From: Colwellia sp. 1_MG-2023
GTDB taxonomy: Bacteria; Pseudomonadota; Gammaproteobacteria; Enterobacterales; Alteromonadaceae
Direction of reading: 5' to 3'
Assembly: GCF_030546755.1 (NCBI RefSeq)
Contig: NZ_JAUOPE010000015.1
Coordinates: 50,499-114,498, forward strand
DNA: 64,000 nt
Of the stretch, positions 16,158 through 26,095 are shown piece after piece; the stretch's first letter is position 1, and the number at the start of each line of letters is the position of its first letter. Position numbers and translations under genes: made by a program. The notes beneath the pieces were generated by a model. That model was given only the letters and a program-made list of their open reading frames with translations. It was not told the DNA's origin and searched no databases.

Positions 16158-16670
16158 TTATTTATTTAAAGTGAATTTAGACGGTAAGTGTTGTTCTTGC
16201 CATTTTTGTTCAAACTTAATAGCTTCCTCTTCTTTATGTTGCATGCATTTAGCGAATACTTGGGTGCTTTTAGGTGAATGGCAATATTCAGGTCGTTGAT
16301 AAAATTTTAACCATTGATTCTGTTTCTCTCCTTCAAAGTAACCTTTAATCGTTATCGCTTTGTTGCCGACCAATTGTCTGTTTATTCTTTTGTTTAAGAT
16401 ATGAGAAGGTCTCTTATTAGGGGATTGCACTGTCGAATTTTTTGTTATTTTTGTTGTTTTTGTTTTACTGTTATTAGCATTTTTATTCTTTCGACAGTTT
16501 TGGTAATCGGTATGTTTTTCATGTTCTTGCTTTCTTAAAAATTCAGTGCTTTTATGCCTTAATTGCGTTTGAACTGATTTAAGGGCTTGCCATTGGTTTT
16601 CACATTTTGATGCTGAAAATGAATCTGTTGAAAACAAAATAAAGGTAAACAGAGAAATAATCTTGATCAT
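16158..16670 (-). CDS. Secreted basic hypothetical protein
   Basis: A 170-residue protein with a clear signal peptide (MIKIISLFTFILFSTDSFSA, cleavage likely after SFSA, residue 20). The mature part is very Lys/Gln/Asn-rich, with a low-complexity middle (KNKNANNSKTKTTKITKNST) and four Cys in the mature chain (near residues 23, 58, 138 and 144) that could pair. It is divergent from the zinc-binding protein gene at 16807. I do not recognise it. The basic, Gln-rich nature suggests a periplasmic or envelope-bound protein, but the evidence is thin. Confidence 0.5.
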   Translation of the reverse strand: MIKIISLFTFILFSTDSFSASKCENQWQALKSVQTQLRHKSTEFLRKQEHEKHTDYQNCRKNKNANNSKTKTTKITKNSTVQSPNKRPSHILNKRINRQLVGNKAITIKGYFEGEKQNQWLKFYQRPEYCHSPKSTQVFAKCMQHKEEEAIKFEQKWQEQHLPSKFTLNK

Positions 16671-16806
16671 AAATATCCTTATTTATTCTAAAAATGTTTG
16701 TATTGAACGTGCCTAAAATGTGTTGCTTTTAAAGCGACTAAAACTTGTGAAGTATAATAATACGGTTACTATTAATTTACCCTTTTATTTGAAAATATTA
16801 TTTAAA

Positions 16807-17451
16807 ATGAGAGAGAATTGCGCAAGTTGTCAAGAAAGCTATTTAACTGAACATATTCACCATTGTGAATGCGGACGTTATTTGTGCTTTAAATGTATTC
16901 AAGTGCACAAACAAGTAGATTGTGTCAAAAACGCCAATGAAATAGTTTATCCAACGAATTCATTACCAGGCACTTTTAGCAAACAATTTCTTCAAAAGTT
17001 AGATAGTCATACAGAGTCTACTTATGAAATTGTTTATGTTTGGAGTAAAGCAACCGCCGACTTTATTAAAACGGAAGTGTCTTTTAAGTATGGCTTAGCC
17101 ATTGGTGAAAATTTTTCAATTAGCCTAGAAAGTGATGAGTTTAAAAAGCTTCATCAGGTTCATAATGGCGATAGTCAAGCAGTTAAAAATGCTTATATAG
17201 ACAAAGTAAAAACTACGGTTGAAAAAAATCTTAAGAGGCTTGATCAAAATAAATTAGTTAAAAGCCATTCTGCAACTAATGCCAATACATACTCTTTTGG
17301 TTATACACCTGAAATTGCAAATGATATGTCGAGATTTTTTGATGGATTATCAAACGACGAGCAAACATTAGTTAAAATCGCTTACCAAAAAAATAATATA
17401 AGAACCATTAATGGTTTTATTGAGTATATAAAGCAAAACAAAGTTAAATAA
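16807..17451 (+). CDS. Zinc-finger-like N-terminal domain protein, unknown function
   Basis: From ATG 16807 the protein has 214 residues. A frame open further upstream to 16720 exists, but the Cys-rich domain begins at this ATG and the upstream part reads poorly. Residues 4-40 hold NCASCQESYLTEHIHHCEC, then RYLCFKCIQVHKQVDC, a cross-brace arrangement of Cys and His like AN1 or B-box zinc fingers. The rest is helical, with a K/N-rich C-terminus. It has no membrane segment. AN1-like fingers in bacteria are poorly understood. No strong ribosome-binding site is visible for this ATG. Confidence 0.5.
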   Translation: MRENCASCQESYLTEHIHHCECGRYLCFKCIQVHKQVDCVKNANEIVYPTNSLPGTFSKQFLQKLDSHTESTYEIVYVWSKATADFIKTEVSFKYGLAIGENFSISLESDEFKKLHQVHNGDSQAVKNAYIDKVKTTVEKNLKRLDQNKLVKSHSATNANTYSFGYTPEIANDMSRFFDGLSNDEQTLVKIAYQKNNIRTINGFIEYIKQNKVK

Positions 17452-17555
17452 TGAAGTGTTTTTTGGTAAATTAATTATTCGTATAAAAAAACGTCAGCAT
17501 TTTTGAAAATATAAATATTAATTAAAGGTTTATTGTTAACTAAAAGGGAAAAAAT

Positions 17556-18008
17556 ATGTGGTTAATTATTATAGGAGTTCTAATTGTTATTGGTATTTTT
17601 TCGGTAGCAAGTGAAAAAAATGAAGCAAATGAAGTTGAGATGAAAAAATATGCTTTTAAGGAAATAAAAGAGCATGTTAATAAGCGAGTTTCTGCTTATG
17701 CTGATTATTTACGGAGAACCTCATCTGACAGAGTTGGTGCAATGACTGATAATGAATTACATGATTTAATTGAAAGAGCAATGGCAGGCTACGAAAAAGA
17801 TGTAGCTAAGTCAAAATGGCTTTCTAACATCTCATTTGCTCTTGGTGGACTTTGCTTTATCGCCTTTATTTCGGGAGATAAATCTGCAGAAGCATTTGGC
17901 CCAATTTTCATAGCGGGTGGATTTGTATTTAGATCATGGAAAAAAGCACGAGTTGATAAAAAATATATCGCGAATGGTTGGGAGCCTGAACGATTGAAGA
18001 TAGATTAA
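17556..18008 (+). CDS. Small membrane protein, three hydrophobic segments
   Basis: A 150-residue protein. An N-terminal transmembrane helix (MWLIIIGVLIVIGIFSVA, 1-18) is followed by a charged helical region (about 20-88). Two further hydrophobic segments follow (about 89-105, ISFALGGLCFIAFIS, and 111-125, AFGPIFIAGGFVF), then a basic tail. AAGGGAA precedes the ATG. It lies 47 bp upstream of the secreted protein gene at 18046 and may share its transcript. The family is not recognised. Confidence 0.55.
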   Translation: MWLIIIGVLIVIGIFSVASEKNEANEVEMKKYAFKEIKEHVNKRVSAYADYLRRTSSDRVGAMTDNELHDLIERAMAGYEKDVAKSKWLSNISFALGGLCFIAFISGDKSAEAFGPIFIAGGFVFRSWKKARVDKKYIANGWEPERLKID

Positions 18009-18045
18009 ATCTATTGGTAATAAAAAGTCGAGCAAAGTTATAATT

Positions 18046-18633
18046 ATGTATATATCAATAGCAAAGTCTTTATTATGTTATTTGTTTATTTTGAGTGTTC
18101 TACTTTGCTCAAATGAAGCATTTTCTCGCCCTAATGACAGAACTTGCACTGCTGATATTAATCAGTATGGTTTCCCTTCTAATTGTAGCTGTCCACAGTT
18201 TCAACGCTATGATTTTCATACGGGAAAATGTCTATTGATTAGCTCTTCTGACATGTTATTAGACTTACAGTTTTTATTAACTAATGCCGAATCTGAAATA
18301 ACTACCTTACAGTCGTTAGGTGGAAAAGAGAGTAAAAAAGTGGCAATAGAAAAATTACCGCAATATTTTTCTGGTATTGCTCAATATGTGGAGCATTTAG
18401 CAGATGCTTATCAGTTTTCTTATCAACTCATCCGAAAAGCTCGACAGGCAACAGATTTGGTTACATTAGATATAGAGTTTTGCTCAAATGATATGGCTAG
18501 TGAATGTACTGAAATACTTGAACAGCTGAAACTTACCATTGTAGAGATTAATAATGTGTTGACTGCTAAAGGTTTAGATAATGTAAATTATATTGATTCA
18601 GTAAACGTAAATGAAGACAGTCTGGCACAGTAG
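18046..18633 (+). CDS. Secreted hypothetical protein with Cys-rich head
   Basis: A 195-residue protein. The signal peptide covers residues 1-27 (hydrophobic LLCYLFILSVLLC, cleavage probably after EAFS). The mature N-terminus has a short Cys-rich module (TCTADINQYGFPSNCSCPQF and FHTGKC, four Cys in about 40 residues), then a long helical domain (70-175) with two more Cys (EFCSNDMASECTE). It is likely periplasmic with disulphides. It is convergent with the operon starting at 23019. No family is recognised. Confidence 0.55.
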   Translation: MYISIAKSLLCYLFILSVLLCSNEAFSRPNDRTCTADINQYGFPSNCSCPQFQRYDFHTGKCLLISSSDMLLDLQFLLTNAESEITTLQSLGGKESKKVAIEKLPQYFSGIAQYVEHLADAYQFSYQLIRKARQATDLVTLDIEFCSNDMASECTEILEQLKLTIVEINNVLTAKGLDNVNYIDSVNVNEDSLAQ

Positions 18634-18684
18634 AATGGTTAAGTATTTTAGATATATAAGTATGCAAAATTTATCTAATAATAA

Positions 18685-19641
18685 TTAAGTTAACTTTACT
18701 TCTAATCGAAAAGGTAAAGCGCTGCAAATATCTTTGCTTGTTATTAAAACGACTTTACCTGTTGGAAAAATTTCCATTTCTACAATACTTATACGGCAAT
18801 CAAAATACATTGTCGCTTGATAAATAGATGAGTTTTTACCTCTGCTTATAACTTTTGGAGTTTTATACTTCTCTAATAGTTTTAGCGATTGGTTGTTATG
18901 GATAAATTGCTCATCCCAAATGACAGGGGGAATAATTGAGTCGTTAACTTTTGGTATTATATAAAAAGATCCACCCTCCGATTGGATGAAAAAACAAAAA
19001 AAGCAAAGATAATCTATAACATTATGTGTGGTCAGTTCGATAGGAATAAGAGTATTACAATCATGAATAGGCGCACTTAAACCATTTAAAGTGTAATAGT
19101 TATAGCGATTCGGTATATCTGTTTGAACTTCGATAAAATATAGCCATTTTTGCTGATTATTAAAATCCGATTGATGAAAGCTAATCAACTTACTTCGTTT
19201 GTAAAAGTTAAGTTCAACACTATAAAATTTTAATGCTAAATGGTTGTCAATTTTATCTACGAAATGATGCAATGAATTAGCCAGTTCAGATGCTTTACCT
19301 TGTTCTACAACCTGCCAGTTTGAATTTGGCAGTGTAAATAGCGGTAGCTGGTATGCTTGCTCTTGATGGTTTTTCGTGACAATTAATTGCTGTATTTTGA
19401 CTATTTCTGTTTGTAATAATTGCTCAATATTATTCTGCTTTTCTTTAGTTGAAACTCGTTTAGCTGAATCTTGTTTAGTGGCGAGTTGTTCAGCGCTAAT
19501 CATAAACTCATAGCGTCTCCAGTCTGGTTGTAAGAATACATAACCAAGATAATCACCATCCCTTATTTTGCTCGTATAATTAGCGACAAAAGGTAAAGCC
19601 GTGATGGCTTTAGTAAATAATGTATCAACTTCTATATTCAT
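18685..19641 (-). CDS. Hypothetical protein, third gene of a membrane-protein operon
   Basis: A 318-residue mostly soluble protein, not recognised. The N-terminal half is helical with a Lys/Gln-rich coil at about 55-95. The C-terminal half is beta-rich and ends with SALPFRLEVKLT. One hydrophobic segment (YLCFFCFFI, about 212-220) is too short to be a clear membrane span. Its start overlaps the stop of the upstream gene by 4 bp (ATGA), so the two are translationally coupled. It is probably a cytoplasmic partner of the two polytopic membrane proteins encoded just upstream. Confidence 0.55.
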   Translation of the reverse strand: MNIEVDTLFTKAITALPFVANYTSKIRDGDYLGYVFLQPDWRRYEFMISAEQLATKQDSAKRVSTKEKQNNIEQLLQTEIVKIQQLIVTKNHQEQAYQLPLFTLPNSNWQVVEQGKASELANSLHHFVDKIDNHLALKFYSVELNFYKRSKLISFHQSDFNNQQKWLYFIEVQTDIPNRYNYYTLNGLSAPIHDCNTLIPIELTTHNVIDYLCFFCFFIQSEGGSFYIIPKVNDSIIPPVIWDEQFIHNNQSLKLLEKYKTPKVISRGKNSSIYQATMYFDCRISIVEMEIFPTGKVVLITSKDICSALPFRLEVKLT

Positions 19642-21329
19642 TGTGACTCACGGCTATTTTTTTCTTCTGGTGTATTTACTCGTTGTTTGAGTTTACTCGA
19701 GTATTTGTCGTATAAATTAGCAAGGCCGCCATTGTTTTTAGTAATAGCAAGTACCTTCTCTGTACCTTCGATATGACTTTTGAGCAGCTCTAACGCTTGT
19801 GGAAATGTATACTTGCTTTGTTTTATTTGATTATTAAGCTGATGCACAAGATCATTCAATAATTTTGCATTTTCACGGTCAATTTTGTGCAAAGCACCAA
19901 AAAGACTTTCACCGCATAACTGACAAAAGTTAAATTTAGCATCATTAGGTTGATGACAATGACGACATTTAACGCGCTGAAATTTAAACATTTTCATTGA
20001 TTGTGCTGCCATGTCGATCACTATTGGTACTAGCGTCAATAACACTACCGCTGGAGTGAAAAGTGCTCCTTGTGTCGTACTAAAATCGTCGGCAGTAAAC
20101 GTTTGGTTATAGGCAGTTATGGCAAAAAAAGTGATCAAGGTTAAACATTGCAATATAATGCGGTTGAACTGTTTCGTTGACCACGCCGCGAGAATATAAA
20201 CTATTTGTATTAATATCAAAAAGGCATAAAACACGCCTTCAAATTGAGTAAGTAATACCTCATTTGATACCCAAGTATTTAATGCGATATAAAAATTAGG
20301 GAAAAATCCATTAGAAAAATAAGCGGACTCTAAATACCACTGGGTTATGGAACAAAAAATAAAAAATGATAGTTGAAAAAATAAAGTCCAAATAATGAGT
20401 GCCCAGAATAAATAGTGGAACATAATTTTGAGCATTAAGAAGTATTTAATACCTTCAAGTGAAGACACGTAACGACTAAACCTAAGGCAAATAGGAAAGA
20501 ATGCTAATAATAGCCAACCTACCGTTAATTCTCTGATATCAATATAATTAGACAAGGCAAAGAGCAATGGTGAGCAAAGTATGGCGATAAAGAGTTGCTG
20601 CTCAATGATATAACCAAAGAAGTGCTCAAGGTCGAATAGTGCTAGGCGTGATGAAGGCTCACCATTTGACGTTAGCTTATACTCAGTGGCTAAACGTTGG
20701 ACTAAGCGCCATATTACCTTATAGAAAAAATGAGCCGATGCGGTAATCGCCATGACAATAAATATTGCAATGACACTGAGAGGGAACGAGAGAAAAAAGT
20801 GAAAAAAACTTTGATTTGAAACGCCTAGGCTCAATTCAAACAAATAGGTTAGATATAAAAAAATTACTAATATAAAAATACTTAAAGCAAAAGACACCGC
20901 ACCAGAAAGTTTTGCAGGTATCAGTCTATTGATATTTCTTACAAGCGCCAAGCTGACAATTATAGCTAAAATAAAATACACGCCTTCTATCAATAGCTCA
21001 TTATTACTTATATAAATTACATAATAAATGCCTGCGATCGCCAATGATAAAGAAAAACTATCTCTATTGAATTGAAAGTATTGAGATAAGGTTTCATGAG
21101 AAAAATCATTGTCGTTGTTATTTATGTCATGCTGGTTGGCCTTGTTTTTGATCCTAAATACAATAAACACCAGATAAGCGATTGCTGGAATCAAGACCAT
21201 GATATTGACTATTTCTGAATGAGTAAATTGAGTCGTTTCAGCCAATAAAACGCTATATTTTACACCTGAAGCAATTAAACATAGGGTGAAAAAATACCCC
21301 ACCCATATCATAATGTTTTTACTTTTCAT
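19638..21329 (-). CDS. Polytopic membrane protein with C-terminal zinc ribbon (paralogue B)
   Basis: From the ATG at 21329 the protein has 563 residues; a start at 21365 would overlap the upstream gene by 47 bp. About ten hydrophobic segments fill the first 440 residues. A cytoplasmic tail carries a zinc ribbon: CRHCHQPNDAKFNFCQLCGE, two Cys pairs. A helical region with many Gln and Lys follows. It is clearly paralogous to the protein encoded immediately upstream: same order of spans, a shared EGVxY motif, a similar long periplasmic loop, and the ribbon in the same place. The substrate is unknown; no transporter family motif is visible. Confidence 0.65.
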   Translation of the reverse strand: MKSKNIMIWVGYFFTLCLIASGVKYSVLLAETTQFTHSEIVNIMVLIPAIAYLVFIVFRIKNKANQHDINNNDNDFSHETLSQYFQFNRDSFSLSLAIAGIYYVIYISNNELLIEGVYFILAIIVSLALVRNINRLIPAKLSGAVSFALSIFILVIFLYLTYLFELSLGVSNQSFFHFFLSFPLSVIAIFIVMAITASAHFFYKVIWRLVQRLATEYKLTSNGEPSSRLALFDLEHFFGYIIEQQLFIAILCSPLLFALSNYIDIRELTVGWLLLAFFPICLRFSRYVSSLEGIKYFLMLKIMFHYLFWALIIWTLFFQLSFFIFCSITQWYLESAYFSNGFFPNFYIALNTWVSNEVLLTQFEGVFYAFLILIQIVYILAAWSTKQFNRIILQCLTLITFFAITAYNQTFTADDFSTTQGALFTPAVVLLTLVPIVIDMAAQSMKMFKFQRVKCRHCHQPNDAKFNFCQLCGESLFGALHKIDRENAKLLNDLVHQLNNQIKQSKYTFPQALELLKSHIEGTEKVLAITKNNGGLANLYDKYSSKLKQRVNTPEEKNSRESQ

Positions 21330-23019
21330 TTTTTTTACTCTGCTTAGCCAACCGAGCATCTTCAATTTGTTTTACTTGTTTAGATAAACCAAGCGATAAA
21401 ATTGTTTTCAGTATACCGAATCGTTTATATGTTGTTATCGGTATATCATGGTCATTATGAGCGGCTTTATCGCTAATCTTCTGTTCATCAATATATGCGT
21501 CTAATAAACGATGCTTCATTGGTTTTGAAATGACTAAATAACTACCACAACAGGGACAGTATTTGGAAAATTTAGGTGCTCTAAATTGGCATGCGTGGCA
21601 TTTACGGTTAATCCGATATGGGCCAACCACTGAATTAATAATAAAGTGTATTAGTAAAGGAAAGGCAGTAAATATAAATATTTCAGGGGGTAAAATCCAA
21701 GGAACAATTTCTGTCACTTTTTCAGGAGTAACTTGGTTATCGTAGTAAACAGTTACGCTAAAAACCAACACAGTAAAAGCGAACCAAAATAATCTATAAC
21801 GCTCTTTGCGAATAAAAATGGCGTACAACCAAACAATAATGATTAAGCATAATACGCCATAAATAACACCTTCTACATATGACAAAAGGAAGCTTAACGA
21901 CAGCGTATTATTGACAAAATAAAATAAAAAACCTGGAAATAAACTTAATGATGTTGCCGGATCGCTGGTGTTTATCCAAGAACTCATATGATTTAGTAAC
22001 AAATAAACCACTAAATAAACAGCATGAGAACAGATTATTGAGGCGGCAATTGTCGACAAAACACTCTTGAACAGGATAAAGAAGTACTCGATAGTTAAGT
22101 GCTCTAAAAATTTTGCGATTTTGATCAAAAAAGGCAGGTTTAATGCAACGATAATAAATAGCAATGTTGACTGCGTATTAAAGGTATAAAGACTGTAAAA
22201 ATAAAGCGGAATGAAAAATAAATTTATCAGATAATTCGAGTTGGCAAACATCATAAGTAAATATTGCAGCCCTTTCACTATATTGGCATTTCGTTGACCT
22301 GTGGCATTGATATGCAGTACATCGGCATTGCGATTAAGCAGCCTATCGATAAAGTGCCAAATACTGACAGAACCAATCATGTAGGCAATATAAAAAATAG
22401 CTAAGGTCAACAACATGACTAAAGGGTCTAAAGCGACATTAATTGCCTGAGGCTTTAACGAAATTTCTAACCAAAATTCGAGTAACTCTAATGAAGCGAA
22501 ATAGCCAAAAATGTTGATTAAGAGGATAAAACCAATCAAACGTTTGTAATTTGGTTGTATGCTTTTTATTAACTTGGTACTTAATAAAATAAATGGTGCC
22601 AATAATATCAACGACAACAAGAAAAATATTGCCGCGTCTTGTATTGAAATATGAGTGTTAATTAACGCAAAAAGTGAATAAGTAAATAGGAGCGAGAGAC
22701 ACCAAGTAATAACTGATTGTCGCCCTAGATATTGGAAAAGCACCTGGTACGTGTCTTTGTTTAGTATGTTTTCAGTTTGAATAGCTTCTCTAAAAGGAAT
22801 GACTTTTTCATGAGAATTGAACAAGGATGTCACTAGGTAATAAAGTGAAAAAATAAGAGTGCAGCAGCCAAAATAAGCATCGTGAGAAAGTGGGAAAATT
22901 CGTTCAACAAAAAAAGGATAACTAATAATACAAACAATTATGTAAGCAAATAGTGAAAGTGTCGTTATCGCCATTCCCAGCGATTGCTTCAATGTAGTAA
23001 ATGACATAATAGCGTTCAT
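21319..23019 (-). CDS. Polytopic membrane protein with C-terminal zinc ribbon (paralogue A)
   Basis: I chose the ATG at 23019 (566 residues) because GAGGTAAAAAGG lies directly upstream; an in-frame TTG at 23043 is less likely. About ten transmembrane segments cover residues 10-470. The zinc ribbon is KCHACQFRAPKFSKYCPCCG at about 483-502, followed by a cytoplasmic tail with His, Lys and Asp. It is the first gene of a three-gene operon with an 11-bp overlap to the next. The tandem pair suggests a heteromeric membrane complex. Zinc-ribbon tails on polytopic proteins are often assembly or sensing modules. Confidence 0.65.
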   Translation of the reverse strand: MNAIMSFTTLKQSLGMAITTLSLFAYIIVCIISYPFFVERIFPLSHDAYFGCCTLIFSLYYLVTSLFNSHEKVIPFREAIQTENILNKDTYQVLFQYLGRQSVITWCLSLLFTYSLFALINTHISIQDAAIFFLLSLILLAPFILLSTKLIKSIQPNYKRLIGFILLINIFGYFASLELLEFWLEISLKPQAINVALDPLVMLLTLAIFYIAYMIGSVSIWHFIDRLLNRNADVLHINATGQRNANIVKGLQYLLMMFANSNYLINLFFIPLYFYSLYTFNTQSTLLFIIVALNLPFLIKIAKFLEHLTIEYFFILFKSVLSTIAASIICSHAVYLVVYLLLNHMSSWINTSDPATSLSLFPGFLFYFVNNTLSLSFLLSYVEGVIYGVLCLIIIVWLYAIFIRKERYRLFWFAFTVLVFSVTVYYDNQVTPEKVTEIVPWILPPEIFIFTAFPLLIHFIINSVVGPYRINRKCHACQFRAPKFSKYCPCCGSYLVISKPMKHRLLDAYIDEQKISDKAAHNDHDIPITTYKRFGILKTILSLGLSKQVKQIEDARLAKQSKKNEK

Positions 23020-23255
23020 CCTTTTTACCTCAGTTATCAACACCTATGGAGCAAATAACTCGACGTAATAAACTATTGCCTAAGATGCTAATTTGTACCA
23101 AATATTTTACTTTTTTGCAAAACTTCCGGCTTTGTCTTTTTTAAAACTAAACAGCATTATTAGTGAATTTAGTCTAATTGAATGTTACTTAAATCGATAT
23201 GGAAGGGGGTTCAGGGAGAATGGTTTATGTTTAATGCAGTTAGTTATTTAGTTAG

Positions 23256-23316
23256 TTGTCCAGAACAAATCTATCAGTATCTTTAGTTGAAGTACTAATA
23301 GGTTTATTCTGGACAA
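23256..23316. repeat. Inverted repeat, 10-bp perfect arms
   Basis: TTGTCCAGAA (23256-23265) and TTCTGGACAA (23307-23316) are exact inverted copies 41 bp apart, with extra pairing inside. It lies in the 299-bp gap between ppc and the membrane operon, 27 bp past the ppc stop. There is no T-tract of terminator type. It could be an extended hairpin in the ppc 3' region or a small mobile remnant. Confidence 0.4.
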
Positions 23317-23342
23317 AGTCTAAACAGAAAGTGTTTGAGGAG

Positions 23343-25904
23343 TTAACCGGTATTTCTCATCCCGGTTGCTATTCCAGCCATCGAAATCATTAATAATTGT
23401 TCATTATCAGGATGTTCAGGTTGTTGACGCAAACGTTTTAATGCCTCGATTTGGATTAAATGCAATGGCGCTAAATATTCACGACGTAATTCAAAAGAAT
23501 TAAAATTCCACTGATCATTTTTTAGTAAGCTGTCTTGCGCTAATAAGTTGAGCAAGGTTTTTTTATCTTTTGCTAACTGGTCACGTAACTCTTCACCCAT
23601 ATATTTTAAATCATCATCGACTAATGCTTCATCATATAAAGCAGCAATCTGATCATCTGATTTGGTATACACCATTTCAGTTAATGAAATACGAGATTTG
23701 AAATAAGGCCAAGTTGCTAACATATCATGCATCAATGCTTGATTTTCTTGATAGGCTTGCTCTATTGCGCTACCTAAACCTAACCAACTAGGCACTACTA
23801 ATCTGTTTTGGCTCCAAGCAAATATCCAAGGTATGGCTCGAAGTGATTCAATACCACCATCTGATTTTCGTTTGCTTGGACGAGAGCCTAATGGTAACGA
23901 TGCTAGCTCTTGTTCTGGCGTTGCTTGGCGAAAATACTTAACAAAATTTTCATTGGTTTGCACATATGAGCGGTACAGTGCACAACTTGATTCTGCCATT
24001 TCATCCATCAGCTTGCGCCATTGTGCTTTTGGTGCCGGAGGCGGCGTCACTAAACACTCTAAAATAGCGGAAGCATATAAATGCAAGCTGCGGGTGGCAA
24101 GATTTGGTAAGCCAAATTTATAACGAATAGTTTCACCTTGTTCCGTCACTCGAAGGCCGCCGTCTAATGTGCCCGGTGGTTGTGAAGCAATCGCGTTATG
24201 TGCTGGACCGCCACCTCGACCAATTGTACCGCCTCGTCCATGAAATAATTTTAAAACAATATCTTGCTCTTTAAACACTTCCACTAATTGTTCTTGGCAT
24301 TGATATTGTCCCCAAGTTGCTGCTAAAACGCCGGCATCTTTCGACGAATCACTATAACCAATCATTACATGGTGTTGTTTATCGCAATACGTTTTGTAGC
24401 TGTCAATTTCTAGCAGTTGTTTCATTACCTCTGGGGCATTGTTTAAGTCGTCTAACGTTTCAAAAAGCGGTGCGATAGGCATTTTCCAGCTGACACCGGC
24501 GGCTTTCAGTAATAAGTTTACCGTCAGAATGTCGCTAACTTTACTTGCCATAGAGATAATATAAATGCCAAATAACTCAGCTGGTTGCTTGGCAATTAAA
24601 GCATAAGTATCAAGTACTTCTTGTGTGTCCGCGCTCCATGTTCTATTGGGTAATAATGGTCGTGGGTTTTGTAATTCTTTAATAAGAAACTGTTGGCGGG
24701 TTGATTCGTCCCAACTTGCAAAATCACCCATGTTAAGTGCTTGAGTAATTTCTGTTAGGGCTCCTTCATGACGTTCACTGTGCTGACGAATATCTAATTT
24801 AACTAAAGAGATACCAAAGCAGTTTACTTTGCGGATCATATCTAACACTAATGAATTGGCAATTTTATCTAAACCAACGGCTAGAAGGCTGTCGCGACAG
24901 GCAATTAGTGGTGCTCTTAGTTGCTCCGAATGGTTTAACACACCTTTGGTTTCGCCATCTTTTAATTGCTCGATACTATATTTTAATAATTTTATGGTTG
25001 CTTGAAGCTGACAACGATATGGCCCAATGTTATCGGTATCTGCTTCTAGTAAAGCATCAGTGGCTTTGTGCATTGATAGCTCTAAAAACAGTTGTTCAAA
25101 ATCAACTAAGTAGAGTTTTGCTGCCATTAAGCGCGCATTGATTAGCGCTTGCTCGCTGAGCTTTGCGGTAACAAACGGATTACCGTCTCTATCGCCCGCC
25201 ATCCAGCTTGCCATTGTTATCGGGTTATAATCGACAGGTAAATCGCTATTGGTCATTTTTTGCGACAACTCATTTAGCTCTTTTAAAAACTTTGGAACCG
25301 CAAACCAAAAGCTATCAGCAATGGTGTTTAATCCCCAGTATGACTCGTTTAGTGGCGTTGGGCGTTGTTGGCGAATTTCGTCAGTGTGCCATGCTTGTTG
25401 CACTAATTCATTGATGCGAGGGTTTGAAGCATCATTGGTTTGGTCGAGGGTCTGTGCTATTTGATTATATTTGTGAATAAAAGTACGACGGTTCACTTCC
25501 GTTGGATGAGCCGTTAATACCAATTCAATATGCAGTTTATTCAAAGCCTGTTGAAATTTTTCTGGAGAAACATGGCTTAACTTTTCACTCAAATCTTCTA
25601 AAGGATGAGGTAGATCTAATTCATCCAGTCCTTGAGGGCTAGTAGTGTATTGCTGCTCAGCGACATTGGCTAAGTTTAAAAACTGGCTAAATGCGCGGGC
25701 ATAAATTAATAATTCTGCTTCTGTCGAGTTGGCAATTTTATCTTGTAATTGCTTAATAATTTCAGGGTTATTTGGTGAGATCTCTCTACTTGAAAGACGC
25801 ATTTCTTCAATGTTATCAATCCATTTAGCACCCTGTTCGTCGGCAATGGTTTGACCCAATAAGGTACCTAATTCACGTACGTTCTGTTGAATATTCTCTA
25901 GCAT
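23343..25904 (-). CDS. ppc: Phosphoenolpyruvate carboxylase
   Basis: An 853-residue enzyme, close to the 870-880 usual for gammaproteobacteria. It carboxylates phosphoenolpyruvate with bicarbonate to oxaloacetate, refilling the TCA cycle. Visible motifs: LVLTAHPTEVNRRTF with catalytic His133, the Gly-rich catalytic loop FHGRGGTIGRGGGPAHNA, SLTEMVYTKSD in the C-terminal allosteric region, and the conserved C-terminal end MRNTG. It is cytoplasmic and encoded alone. The divergent LysR gene begins 191 bp from its start, so that regulator could act on it, although the pairing is not established. Confidence 0.97.
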   Translation of the reverse strand: MLENIQQNVRELGTLLGQTIADEQGAKWIDNIEEMRLSSREISPNNPEIIKQLQDKIANSTEAELLIYARAFSQFLNLANVAEQQYTTSPQGLDELDLPHPLEDLSEKLSHVSPEKFQQALNKLHIELVLTAHPTEVNRRTFIHKYNQIAQTLDQTNDASNPRINELVQQAWHTDEIRQQRPTPLNESYWGLNTIADSFWFAVPKFLKELNELSQKMTNSDLPVDYNPITMASWMAGDRDGNPFVTAKLSEQALINARLMAAKLYLVDFEQLFLELSMHKATDALLEADTDNIGPYRCQLQATIKLLKYSIEQLKDGETKGVLNHSEQLRAPLIACRDSLLAVGLDKIANSLVLDMIRKVNCFGISLVKLDIRQHSERHEGALTEITQALNMGDFASWDESTRQQFLIKELQNPRPLLPNRTWSADTQEVLDTYALIAKQPAELFGIYIISMASKVSDILTVNLLLKAAGVSWKMPIAPLFETLDDLNNAPEVMKQLLEIDSYKTYCDKQHHVMIGYSDSSKDAGVLAATWGQYQCQEQLVEVFKEQDIVLKLFHGRGGTIGRGGGPAHNAIASQPPGTLDGGLRVTEQGETIRYKFGLPNLATRSLHLYASAILECLVTPPPAPKAQWRKLMDEMAESSCALYRSYVQTNENFVKYFRQATPEQELASLPLGSRPSKRKSDGGIESLRAIPWIFAWSQNRLVVPSWLGLGSAIEQAYQENQALMHDMLATWPYFKSRISLTEMVYTKSDDQIAALYDEALVDDDLKYMGEELRDQLAKDKKTLLNLLAQDSLLKNDQWNFNSFELRREYLAPLHLIQIEALKRLRQQPEHPDNEQLLMISMAGIATGMRNTG

Positions 25905-26095
25905 ATGAATAACTTTACGCCGTTTCTGGCGCTAATATTGATTAATGGTGACAAGATAGTAATAAACTGCTTTAATAATTAAAAATATATATATTTAATA
26001 GTTTGTATAGATAAATTTATATAGGTTGTTGTCTTCATTGTTTCTAGTGATGAAAGTTAAGTGGAATAATAAAATAAACGATGAAAGGTTAATTG

